From: Linnemannia hyalina
Taxonomy: Eukaryota > Mortierellomycota > Mortierellomycetes > Mortierellales > Mortierellaceae
Assembly: GCA_019671135.1 (NCBI GenBank)
Contig: JAHRHY010000013.1
Coordinates: 744,001 to 808,000 of the forward strand
DNA: 64,000 nt
Direction of reading: 5' to 3'
The notes under the pieces were generated by a model. That model was not told where the DNA came from and ran no database searches. It saw nothing but the letters and a program-made list of their open reading frames with translations. A program made the translations under genes and the position numbers. Below are positions 1 through 11,688 of the stretch, piece after piece (within the stretch, counting starts at the first letter, position 1; each line of letters starts with the position of its first letter).

Positions 1-3000
1 GAGGACGGGCAGGATCGCCACCATATCTGGTACCGCAATTTTAGCGAGAATGACGACCTTGCACACCACAACCTCAAAGCTGCTCAGTCGGGTCGTAGCC
101 GGTCCGATCGCCGCGAGAATCTTCATACCGAGAATGGAGCTACGACTCGCCGTGTTCGGCACTTGTCTCGCCATGATGTTGATGCCGCTCTTCATAAGGG
201 TACTCCTGCCTCCCAGGGCGCTGTTCCCGAGACTCCAATGGATCATCATCACATCCGGTACATCTCTGACGATGATTCAACGAACGCGATGAATGTCGAT
301 ACACACTCTCAACAACTCGCACCGCTGAGTAACAGCAGCGGTGGATCTTCGGATGAGGGGACTCGGAACGCCCGTCATCGTCATAGAGCCACCAAGTCTG
401 GCTCCTCTCGTACTTCTCCCTCCTCCGCTCTTTTGACCAAGCACTCGCCAAAGTCAACCGTCGGAAAGGGTACTAGCCACACCGAGACCACACAGTCCAG
501 AACCCCCATGCACTTGGTCGACTCGATAGTCGTCAGCCATGCTGGCCAGCATGCCATCTCCAGCCACTACAAGGGCAGCGACAGCACCATGACCACCACA
601 ACCACAACCGCCACCCATTCTAATGCAGAGCTCCTCGCCGAGCAGCGCGAGCGTCTGGAACGCCACGAGACCGCCACCCACTGCATCACCCAAAAGTCGC
701 TCCTTGATCGCGAGAAGGCTCATGAGGCCATCTTGTCGCTCGACCACGATGTTATCCTCTTGCAGAAGCTCCTTCAAGAAAAGGAAGAGGCTCTCCGTGC
801 TGCTGAGGCCCGTGCCGCCGAGTTCCAGCAGGTCACCATCCACACCGAGACTTTGACCCGTGAGATCCACGATCTTGAGATTACCATCCGCGATCTCCGC
901 ACAAACCTCCGCTCCAAGGAGAAGGCTCTCAAGGAGGCCCAGCAGCAACATGCTGCTGATCGTCTCGAGGGCCAGAAGCAGCAAACATTTCTTGAGCACG
1001 AGATCTCCAAGCTGAAGGGTAACCTCAAGGCCAAGGAGCATGTCCAAGCGCAGTCTCTTCGCCTCCAGAAGGATCTTGACGAGGCCAACAAGCAGCGCGC
1101 CCAGTTGATTGTCGAAATCAGCGAGATCTCTGAGAACCTCAAGGTGAAGGAGACCGACCTGATGGGTGCCCACGCGACCGTCAAGAGGCTGGAGCACAGC
1201 AACAGCGCCTATTCCGAAGAGACCCACCGCTTGGCTGATGAGCTCGGACTCTTGAAGCAGAGGTTGGCTAGCCACGAGTATGAGCTCAAGGACTGTCAGC
1301 ACAAGATCAAGACCCTCGAGGGTGCTCAGGAGAAGGTCCATATGTTGAACCTCCACATCAAGGAGTTGCGCGACCAGATCTCTGAGCGCGATGCCACCAT
1401 CAAGGAATTGGAGAAAGATAACAAAGCTCTCAATGCCCAGAGCATCCATACCGACACGCTTATGGACGACATCCGTATTCTCAAGAACGATCTCGCCGAT
1501 CGTGAGATCCAGCTCTCCAAGGCCTTGAAGTCCGTCAAGTCGTTGAACGTGTTCATGGACCGCACTCTCGCTCTGGAGGACGAGGTCAAAGATCTCCGTG
1601 ACCAGGTTGACGTCCAAGAGAAGCACCTCACCTACCTCGAAGACGCTCTTATGGCCCACGAGGACTGCGCTGTCGAGGCCCAGCAACTCCAGGACCAGAT
1701 CGATATGCTCGAGAACCTCCTCCATGAGAAGGGAGGCGAGATTGCCCAGCTCCAAAAGGCTAACAAAGGTCTCGCGATCAAGGACGCCAAGATCGAGACG
1801 CTCCAAAAGGAGATCCAGACCATCCTGCACGAGATGGAGGCCAAGGAGAAGGCTGCCCTCAACCTCCAGGAGAAGACTGATCAAGACCTGGCCAGGGTCA
1901 GCTCGACCGCCAGCGCCCTCCGCACCGAGGTCGAGGGTTTCCGCCAAGAGCTCAAGGATAAGAACTACGAGTTGGAGCATGCCCACAAGACGATCGATGA
2001 GCTCAAGGACGAGAAGGACCGCAACATGCATTTGACGATCGAGATCACTAAGCTCGAGAAGATTATTTCCGACAAGAACCGCCGGGCGAACGATCTTGAA
2101 AAAATGGTGGAGTCCATGAAGACCCACGCCGACCGTGCTGGTCGTCTCGAGGGTGAGGTCAAGGAGTTGCAGAGGGAGGTCCGTCAGGGCAAGAAGGCTG
2201 CCGACCAAACCGTCAAGAATCTGGCCGCGGTCTCGTCTACTGCCAACACCCTCCGTGTCGAGGTTGAGTCTTTACGCGAGCAGTTGCACGAGAGAGAGAA
2301 AGAGCTTGCTCATGCCGACAGGATCGCCGAGGATCTCGAGAAAAAGACCCAGCAAGTCAAGGAACTGTTGATCAGGATCAACAGTCTTGAGACTACGCAG
2401 CAAAACTACGTCATCCGTGCCCACAAGGCCGAGGACATGTCCAGGGGTCTTGAAGCCGATATCGCGACTTTGGAGGCTCGCATTGCTGGATTGCTGCACA
2501 CGCTCAAGGAAAAGGAGAATGGATTGCAGGCTGCCTTGGACAAGGCCAAGAAGGACCACGACTCTGCCCTGTTGCGTTTGGAGGAGACCCGCATTACTGT
2601 CACCAATCTCAAGAAGCAACTCGAGGATGCCGAAAAGGATGCTCGGCATCAGCTCCTTGCCAAAGACGACCAAATCCATGTTCTCATGAACGAGATCAGC
2701 CAATGGGAGAACCATGAAGAAGGCTGGGTCAACAAGGTAACTTTTTTTTCGTTTCAAATGTGTGCATTCATTTGATACGATCTTATTTACATGCATTTTC
2801 TAACAATGCAGTTTTTTTTTTTTTTTTTTTTGGGGGTGCGGTGCATGACTTGTAGACGACTGATTTGACAGAGGAAATTGAGAGGAGCACAGATTTGGTG
2901 CGCCTTAAGGACAAGGCCATCCACGACCTCAAGTACAAGTTGAGCGAACACAATTCTGAAATTGGCCGCCTCAACGACGCCATCAACCAGGCTCGCGGTG

Positions 3001-4984
3001 AAATCCACGCAGACCGCAAGCGCCGCGCCTCTGAAATCGAGGACACGGTTGCCGAGAAGACCCGCCACTTCCATCAGGACAAGGCCGTCCTCAAGAGGAC
3101 CATCTCCGACCTCGAACACGACATCAAGCACCTCGAGAAGAAAATTCGTCTCGATCACGATCATGCCGTCCTTGAACGCCAGTTGGGTGAGCAGATCCGT
3201 GAGCTAACCCTTTGGAAGCAAAACTCGGAAGAGCAAACCAAGGAGTGGGAGATTACCGTCGCCAACTTGGAGAGCGAGAAAGAGCTGCAGGTCGGATTGT
3301 TGACTCGCTATGAGCGTCAGATTGATACCCTCCAGTCCCAGGTCGATGGCGCTGATGCCTGGCGTTTGAGGGCGATCGGGCAGGCCGAAAAGTTGACTGC
3401 GATGATTGGCAGACTCGAGAAGGAGCTGAATACCTTGAAGGCTACCCTTGCTCAGCACGATGCCAATGATGCCAAGCTGACTGAGAGGATTCATTCGCTG
3501 ACCATCCAGATCGAAACCCTTGTGACCTCCAGGGATGAGCTTCGCCGTGAGGCCAGCGCCAAGGATGACCAGATTACCGACCTAGAGGAGCGTCTTCGTG
3601 GTGAGGTCAATAGCTATAAGGCTCGCCTTGCCGACACCCGTCGTGAGCTCTCTGCGAAGGACAAGAAGATCGATGTCCTCAACGCCCGGATTGCTGAGTC
3701 CGCTAGGTAACACCGATCGCCAAGTTACTGTTTGAGGTTTGGCTTCATTTTCTGTCTTCGTCTAACCATCACATCTTTTTTCGCCCATTTCAAACACCAT
3801 TAGACAAATGGCGGATCTTGAGTCTCGTGCTGCTCAGGACCAGGACTCGATGGTAACAATGGAGAGCACGCTCGACAAGCTGCGCCACACCTTGGCAGCC
3901 CAGATGGACAAGTACAAGTCCCTCGACAGCAAGTATCAGGCTGCCCTCCAAATCCAAGCCGACCAAGATAAGCAACTCTACAAGCTCGAGAAGACCCTCG
4001 ACCGTGTCAAGGCCGAGGATTCCGACAAGGTCGAGACCCTCGAGTCCAAGAGCCGTCATCTCGAGAAGGACCTCAACAAGGCTCTCAAGCGTGTCGATAT
4101 CCTCCAGGTCGAACTCCATGCAGTCACTCGTCAGTACCAAGATACTATGGCCTCGCTCGAGAGAGCTAAGACGCAGATGACCAAGATGGTCCCCGCCGAA
4201 CAGGCAAGTCACGACGCCTGTGCTAAACGCATCCATTTGGGTGAGAAGGAGGTTTCCAAGCTGTCGTCCAAGATTGCAGACCTGAAATCTCAAGTCGACC
4301 GCATGTCCAAGGACCAAGCCGCTCGGGATTCTGCCTGGGCATTGACCGAGAATAGGTACAAGGACCGGATCCACCTCTTGACCAAATCACGAACGACGCT
4401 CGAGTTGCGGTTGTGTGATGCCCAGAATGCCCGCGATCTCGAAAAGGCCGCGCATGACCAGGACTTGCTTCGTGCCCAACGCGAGAAGGAGAAGCAAGAA
4501 ACTATGATCCAGTCCCTGCGCAGGACTCAAAAGCAGATGCAGAAGGAGTTTACGACGTTAGAAACCCGGATGCGTCGTGAGATGAGTGCTACTAAGGATT
4601 TGACGGGTCTGCTGAGCAAGCTCAAGGCTTCTATTAAGCGTGATTCTGAAGCCGAGTTGCGATCCCTTGATGAGCTCGAAAAGGTTCGTCTTTTCTTTTT
4701 CGTTTCTCACTTTGGTTCTTTTTTCTTCTTTTTTTTCTTTTTCATTGTTGTATGAATTGTATGGTAAGTATTCTAACATCTCTCGTCTATCTTTTTTTCT
4801 GCTGTGGATTGAATAGGAGCTCAAGTCGCGGGAGATGGTGGTTGAGGAGACGATCTCGAACACTCGCAGCCGGATGGACAGCGGTACGTTCATGGAGTCG
4901 AATGAGAGCAGCAGTGGCGACATGATGTCCTCCTCGTCTTCATCGTATGCCTCGTCTGGCCACCGCAACATCACCGCCCACTAA
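1..4984 (+). CDS. Giant coiled-coil protein, 5'-truncated by the window edge (4 visible exons)
   Basis: The frame is open from base 1, so the true start lies upstream of the window; the TTG near 163 is not a plausible eukaryotic start. Exons are <1-2736, 2856-3706, 3804-4683 and 4817-4984, with GT-AG introns of 119, 97 and 133 nt in phases 0, 2 and 0. They give at least 1544 residues. After a Ser/Thr/His-rich stretch (about residues 85-200) nearly everything is charged heptad-like coiled coil rich in E, K, L, Q and D, like myosin tails, golgins or spindle and cortical scaffolds. The last 25 residues are Ser-rich. No enzymatic motif is visible and I cannot name the family; a structural role is inferred from composition alone. 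The first intron carries a run of 20 T just before its acceptor. Codon use is strongly C-ending, suggesting good expression. Confidence 0.85.
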
Positions 4985-5453
4985 AGTAGAGTAGGTTATT
5001 AAGATAGAGGGGTAGAGTATCATGTATCAAGTTTTTAGTAAGTCATCAATGCGCAAAAAACACTACCAAACACCGTGCCCTTGCCACCAACAGACAGAAA
5101 GAGGTGACTTGAACAAAAACGAATGGATTCATTTCATTTTCCCAGCCCAACCCTTAATCGATAAGAGTCCAATTGCTGGCTGTTTCCTCTTCCCACGGCC
5201 CGACGTGCGCCTTTGAACTCTCTCTCTCTTGCGTGAGCATTCATCGAGTACAAAAACGGCAACCTTCCCTGCCTTTCTTTCTTTGCTGTACCCTGTGGCT
5301 CAACCCAATTGCTTGTGCACGCATCCCCCATACTTTCTTCACATACCCTCGTTCTCTTCTGTTCTCTTTTTCGTTTTCTTTTCCTCCCCTGTCCTTTTGT
5401 ACCCTTTAACATTATCCAGCCCCTCCCCTCACTTTTTATCACCTTTATCCGTC
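4985..5453. other. Intergenic spacer between coiled-coil gene and S9 peptidase
   Basis: No coding potential is seen. The right half is C/T-rich on the plus strand, as expected for the promoter and leader of the peptidase gene that starts at 5454. No canonical TATA box or AATAAA was found. Confidence 0.6.
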
Positions 5454-8134
5454 ATGGCCCCAACTGTCGCACCCTATGGTAATAACCTCAGGACCACTTA
5501 CTCCTCTTACTTCTCTTCACGCCTAACCTTCAACAAGACAATGACAAGTAGCCGCAGACTCACTTTCTAATCCCACTCTCTTGCATCTCTCTCTCTTGCC
5601 TCCTCTCTTTCTTCGCTCTTTTCGTTTTTTGCAACAAATGAAATGACAATCCAACAGGAGAGTGGAAGTCGCCGATCGACGTAACGTTCATCACCTCATC
5701 CACCGCAACGCAATCCAACTTGCGCAAGAACGAAACCACAGGAGATCTCTTCTGGGCCGAGATCAACAAGGACACCAACGGCCGTCAAACCATCCAACAC
5801 CGCTCTAACGCCACCGGTATCACCACCGAACTCACCCCAGAGCCGTTCATCGCCCGTACACGCGTCCACGAGTACGGCGGAGCCGTTTTCTCCCTCGGTT
5901 CTGATTTCGTCGTCTCGTCTAACGATGCTGATTGCCGGCTGTACAAGATTGATGTCGCCACCAAGGAGGCCACCCCACTCACGCCCGAGAATAAGGATTG
6001 GAGATATGCAGATGTGGAGGTTCACCCTTCGGAAAAGTTCTTGATCTGTGTCCGCGAGGATCATACGGTCGATACCCCCCAGACGGTTGTTAACACGTTG
6101 GTCATTGTGCGTTTGGATACCAAGGAACCCAATGTCGAGGTTTTGGTCGAGGGAGCAGATTTTTATTCTGCCCCACGATTTAACCCTATCCAGCCTACCG
6201 AGTTTGCGTACTATTCCTGGAACCATCCCTTCATGACTTGGGATCATACCCAGTTGTACTATGGACATCTCGAGATCTCGGGAGAGAAGGTCAAGGTGGC
6301 GTCGCAGATACTGCTGGGAGGCGCAGATAAGACCCAGGAGGAGAGTATTAACCAGCCTCGGTTTGCGGCGGATGGGACGCTGTACTTTATTAATGACAAG
6401 ACTGGGTTCTGGAACTTGTACAGCTATAAGGCTGGTAAAGAGGTTCAGCTTGTTCTTCAGGAGCCTCTCCAGGCCGAGTTCCAGGGTAAGTTTATTGTAT
6501 TCGTGTATTGGTGGCGCCTGCTTTGATGTACGATGTCACCAATTGGTCGTTTTCGTGCGATCGTTGCTTACCGTACGTGTTTGTCGTGTGTGTTGTGTTT
6601 GCTATTTAATTAGGTCCTGCTTGGGTCTTTGGCGCCAGATCTTACTACCCTTTGAAGTCGGACCCCACCAAGATTGCTGCCAGCTACATCAAGGATGGTA
6701 CGTAAGATATTGGGGCATATATGTGAACAAAAGGACATGTCAACAAAGCACGATATGCACAGGAACTGAACAAACGTGATGACAGATAACAAGGACCAGG
6801 AAACAGCAATGGGGCGTATATCTTTATACTATAACAAGAATGCTTTCTACTCACAAACTAACGCGCTATATCGCACTCATAATTATTTAGGTTTGAGCCA
6901 TTTGGCGATCATTGACACCAAGACTAAGACGTTGAAGGAAGTCCCTCTCGACTTTCAGGTCATCACCTCCGTCTATGCCTCGACCAGCGGCCAGGATGAT
7001 ACTCTTCTTTTGGGCGTCGGAAGCTACAACGTCCCCTTTCAGACCATCAACTACAACCTCCGTACCAACCAGTACGACATCATTATGAAGTCGAGTGCCG
7101 CCGAGGTCCCCAACGGCTTTGTCTCCAACCCCGAGCCATTGACCTTCAAGACCACCGGCAACCTGGACGCCTATGCTTTGTACTACCCTCCCACCAACGC
7201 CGACTATGTCGCCCCCGAGGGTACTCTTCCCCCTCTCCGCGTCTTGTCCCATGGTGGACCCACCGGCGCCTTTGAGTCGAACCTGAACTGGAACATCAAC
7301 TACTTCACCTCTCGCGGATTCGGTGTTGTCGCCGTCAACTATGGAGGTTCGACTAACTACGGTCGCGAGTACCGCAGCCGTCTCCGCACCAAGTGGGGAA
7401 TTGTCGATGTCGACGACTGCTGCAACGCCGCGACGTACTTGGTTCAGAGGGGCGATGTCGACCCCGAAAAGTTGGCGATTGTTGGAGGCAGTGCTGGAGG
7501 ATACTCGACTCTGGCCTGCTTGGCGTTCAAGGATGTGTTCAAGGCCGGAGTGAGTCATTACGGTATTGGCGACCTGGAAACGTTGGCCAAGGATACTCAC
7601 AAATTTGAGTTGTTGTACCCCGAGTCCCTGATTGGACCTTACCCCGCGGCCAAGGCTCTGTATCGCGAGCGGTCGCCTCTGTACTCTGCCGACAAGATCA
7701 CCTGCGCCTGTGCGTTCTTCCAGGGCGCCAAGGATAAGGTTGTCCCTCCTAACCAGGCCGAGATGATGGTCTCGGCCTTGAAGGAGCGCGGTCTCCCTGT
7801 TGCTTACGTTCTCTTTGAAGAGGAGGCCCACGGTAAGTGTGTTTTTGTTTTGTTTTTGTTTTGTAATTAACGTGTTCATCTTGCATATCGGTTGTCCTTG
7901 GACCTGATGTTTTTTATGTGATTGTTGTTATCATCCTATCAACTGCTCCTCTACTGAACTCTGCCACTAATAACCAACTCTCTGATGACACGAAATGCAT
8001 TAGGTTTCCGTATTCCCAAGAACGTCAAGGCAGCGTTGCAGGGCGAGGTCACCTTCTTGGGCAGGATCTTTGGTTTCACGCCCTTTGACGCCGTTCCCAT
8101 CGACATCATCAACGAGGATGCCATCGGAAAGTAA
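5454..8134 (+). CDS. S9 family serine peptidase (prolyl oligopeptidase / acylaminoacyl-peptidase-like)
   Basis: Exons are 5454-5478, 5658-6485, 6614-6697, 6891-7832 and 8004-8134, all with GT-AG introns that interrupt a codon after its first base, giving 669 residues, typical of the family. The N-terminus APYGEWKSPI, made by splicing the 25-nt first exon, matches the conserved start of this S9 subgroup. Residues about 10-400 form the expected beta-propeller. The C-terminal alpha/beta hydrolase holds GGSAGGY with nucleophile Ser513, Asp594 in AKDKVVPP and His626 in EEAHGF, so the Ser-Asp-His triad is complete. It should cleave short peptides or N-acylated residues in the cytosol, as no signal peptide is seen. 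The exact substrate class (acylaminoacyl- versus dipeptidyl-peptidase) cannot be settled from the sequence. The third intron is open in frame with the following exon, so a naive ORF would wrongly include it. Confidence 0.93.
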
Positions 8135-9223
8135 CCTCAATACTTTTTTTTTGTTGTTCTCAAATGTAAAGATTATTAAAATGTGATATTAATTGTTGAT
8201 AAACGAAGATGAGGGGGGGTTGACATTGAGGAAATGAAGAAATGAATGGGATGAGTTGTTAGTTTTGGAACGAAAGGGCGTTATTATGATACTGTTATTT
8301 ATTTCCACTCTTTTGGACTGCTAGGTCAGTCGGGTTGGGTATATAGAGCTGGGTGGGGTGGACGAGGTTGGTTGGTAGTTGGATGGTTGAGAGCAAGAAA
8401 GGGAAAGCAAGGAGGTGAAAAGAGGGAGGAGGGGAGAGGAAAGAAGGGGGAGGAAATGAAAAGAGTTCGCGTCGACGCGAGAATACTATCTTCATGAGAG
8501 CAGAACCGCTCGGGGTGGAAAGGAACAACATTGTTTTACTCTCCCGGTGTGCCACACCCGCCTCCGTCTTTCTCGAGGTCATATCCGTGATTGAGTATCT
8601 TGCAATTAAATATTACGTTCTCGACCAAAAAAAAAAGAAGACCCGTGCTGTCAAGTAATAGGCAAGCAGCCAGGACAGTGGCGGTGAGGAGAGGGGATGT
8701 GCAAATACGAGGAGGTTCTGATGAAAAGAAAAGGAAAAAAAAAAAACAGAGGGAGGGGGGCAGAGGGTGGTGCTAATGACACTGGTTGGTAAACGGTGGA
8801 CTTGTGGGTGGAGGAGGGAGTCCTTTTTTCTTTTGTCAGCCAGTCAATCTTCCCTCTCCTTACGGTTCTTCGGCCCCTCCAAGGCAGATGATTCATCCCA
8901 AATGCTGTCCCATCCTGATCCCAAGGTTTTCCTTTGTCCTTGGTAAACAAAGGAAGGAAGGGTGCGGTGAAATACACAAAAGAAATGCGCCCGATCCGAC
9001 CCCCTCTCTCTTTCACCCTCCTTTGGTTTCTTGTTACCTTACTCGCACGTTTATATGTTTGTCTCTAACACGGAAAACAGCACGGGAGATATGTACTTAA
9101 TCCTGATCAAGGTAAGGCAAAAAAAAAAAAAAAAAAAAGAGGGACGAGGGATGAAGGGGGATGAAAAGTAAAGAAGTAGGAGAGATGAGTGGCAAGGTAT
9201 CATGTTCGGCGGGGGTGCAATGC

Positions 9224-9267
<44 letters not shown>

Positions 9268-9268
9268 C
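9224..9268. repeat. (AAC)15 microsatellite
   Basis: Fifteen perfect AAC units in non-coding sequence, about 85 bp after an A18 tract near 9120. Confidence 0.95.
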
Positions 9269-10666
9269 TTGAAAAAGGGGGTTGTACAAAAATATGCTCG
9301 GAAATGTTGTAAAAAAATTCAAAATGGTGGGACGAGGGGCGTATTGGGCGAATAGGCGAGAGGGCGTGTTGAGGCCATGAAGTGAGCGAGAAAGAGAGCA
9401 AGTGAAAAAAAAGAGAGAGAGCGAGTAAAACGCGACAAGCAAACAGCAACAAAGGTACGATGCGCGTTAAGTACCTGTGAGCAAACGAAGAAGAGGAACT
9501 CCTTGAAAACTCATGTTGTTGAATGCTTAATGGAAAGTTGAGAGCATTGGGCTAGATGACTGAACTATTCGGATTATCATTCTCGAGTAGAGAGAAGAAG
9601 AGAATGCTGTGTGTATGTGCTATGGGGTTGGTTGAGAGGAGAAGAAGAAGAGTGAGCCATGGCCAATGCTCAATATGCGAAAAGAAAAAACGAGGTAACG
9701 AGAGGATGAGAGAGAAAAAAAAAACGGCTGAAAAGAAGAAAGTGCTCATGTGCATTCTTTACCGTTACAGACGTGCGCACTGTCGAACGTTTTTCATGAT
9801 CCGAGAAGTGCATTGCCATATGCTGTCTCGAAGCGATGATAATAGTCTGTGTGTGTGTTGGTTCATGGCTAGGTAAGACATTCCCTGGGCTGCTGATGGT
9901 TTGTTTCTCTTGTGCTAATGAGTCGGGTGCATTGAAGGGAACATACCAAAGGAATCCGAGACCTTCAACCCCTGAAACTCTCTTTCTTGGCCACTGTAAC
10001 TGATGTATGTATCACTGATGGAGCATAGATGTGTCACTGATGGTCGTAGACAGACAGACACAGACAGACGGTTCAAGAACTAAGCGTCCGTCCTTCATGT
10101 CATGGCTAATCAAATGGGGGCGCATGGATAAGCATGGACAAGCATGTCCTAGGTAGGGTGTGTATGTATGTCTCTATGGTCTTGCCAGTTACAACGGACA
10201 GGATGTGACATGGCACATCAATTGTGGAGTGTGCAATTGCAGACATATCGACAAGCGTATTATACGAGAGCAGCCTCTGTAAGAGTTGGTTGGTTGTAGC
10301 CCATCTCTTCTGTTCGTTTTCTTCTGTTTACCCTTCCCTTCCCTTGTATACATACTCTGTAGGCCCCCTTCTTTTCTTCTGCTTAGCGACAGACAACTTC
10401 CCTGGTGATGTTGATATGGTTTTCATTGGCCAATCCGTCGTACTACCACAATAATGTCCCTTGTCTCTTGCTTGTTGCTTGCTTGCTTTGCTTGTCTTGC
10501 TTGTTTGTTTGTTATCTCATCATTCAATTATTTTCTCTTTTCTGTGTAATATTTTGTATGCTCAACTGCTTGCTCCTTCCTTCCCTCCTTTTTTTTCTTG
10601 TCTTGTTTTCTTGCTTGATCATCCCATCTACCCACGCATGCCTCGATAGCCATCTTCCTCTTCTCA

Positions 10667-10670
<4 letters not shown>

Positions 10671-10698
<28 letters not shown>
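10671..10698. repeat. (CT)14 dinucleotide repeat
   Basis: Perfect CT dinucleotide run inside the pyrimidine-rich region upstream of the RGS gene. Confidence 0.95.
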
Positions 10699-10701
<3 letters not shown>

Positions 10702-11052
10702 TTGTTTTTTTTACTCCTTTTTCGTTCCCTCCCTTTCTTATCCGCCCAACATCCCTTCCGATTTTTGACTTTCTGTGCCTTTCATTTCCTTTGTTTAGTC
10801 CTTCTGCTCCTCCGCTTCCTCTTCTCTCTCTCACACACACTCTCTCACTCTCTCTCATAACTTTCTTTATTTCCCTTTTTCTTGTTCGCGTCTTTTTTCT
10901 TCGTGACTCCTGTTGTTCTGTCGTTGTCGTCGTTTGTTGTCCTCATTTCGTTTCCTGGGTTGCTGTTTTTACTTCTCTTTACAGTCGTAACTGCACGTTT
11001 CTTGTCCTCTTCCTTGCTTCGTCTGTTTTATTATTACTGCTCTCAACCCTTT

Positions 11053-11105
11053 CTCCCTTGTTCCCTTGTTCCCTTGTTCCCTTGTTCCCTTGTTCCCTCG
11101 TTCCC
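11053..11105. repeat. Period-8 tandem repeat, unit CCCTTGTT
   Basis: About six tandem copies of an 8-bp unit, the last ones slightly diverged (CCCTCGTT). It lies in the pyrimidine-rich upstream region of the RGS gene. Confidence 0.85.
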
Positions 11106-11688
11106 TCCTCCGCCCCCTTTGTCCTTCTCCCCTCCTTCTCTCCCTCTACCCATTCAGCATTCTCTCGTTTTCTTTCTTCTCTCCCTCTTTCTTTTTCCTC
11201 TCTTCCGTTTCTTTCTTTCTCTCCTTTCTTCTTGGTTTCTTTTCCACCCTTCACCCTTCACCCTTCACCTTCTTCCTTCTATTTCACCTCTCTCTCTCTC
11301 GAGTCATTGCAGCTCCTCCACCCACGACTGCATCTCTCTCTTTCATTCCATCCACCTTTCTTCATTCCTTCACAAAAAAAACAAAAAAATATTATACAAG
11401 TACCACTCAACAGCAACAAAACTCTTTTGAACAATGTATTAGTTCGTGAGGGAATAATCGCATCATCATTGTATATCCTCTCGTGCACACGTTCCACACG
11501 CGACAACACCCAACCGCCCATCCTTCGCAAGAAGTTCATCCTAGACACAAATATTAAAAGCGCGACAGTTTTGTGATCCACCACAGGCACCACCACAAGC
11601 ACCACCTCTGCCCTATTACTGCTCTCTTCAACCTTTTTCATCTCCGTCACCGTCTTCCCTTACCCCTTTCCGGCGTTCCCCACTCGCC

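Larger units (their letters stand above)
8135..11688. other. 3.5 kb intergenic region rich in simple repeats
   Basis: No supported gene. It holds A-rich tracts, an AAC microsatellite (9224-9268), purine-rich stretches around 9350-9760, and from about 10300 onward a long plus-strand pyrimidine-rich block including a CT repeat and a period-8 tandem repeat. Open frames here are low-complexity translations of these tracts. The right end is the probable promoter and leader of the RGS gene. Confidence 0.6.

Noticed and set aside
454..2208. 584-codon open frame on the minus strand
   Set aside because: It lies wholly antisense to the coiled-coil exon, is Leu-rich as expected from reverse-reading CTC/GAG-biased codons, and has no domain.
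6776..6890. In-frame N-terminal extension of the fourth peptidase exon
   Set aside because: The sequence is intronic: the GATG|GTACGT donor and TATTTAG acceptor rebuild continuous S9 sequence without it.
8700..9450. Poly-Asn, poly-Val and poly-Cys frames over the AAC repeat
   Set aside because: Pure microsatellite translation with no flanking coding signal.
10791..11576. 261-codon plus-strand open frame
   Set aside because: A translation of pyrimidine-rich repeats (Ser/Leu/Phe/Pro only), with no ordered segment.
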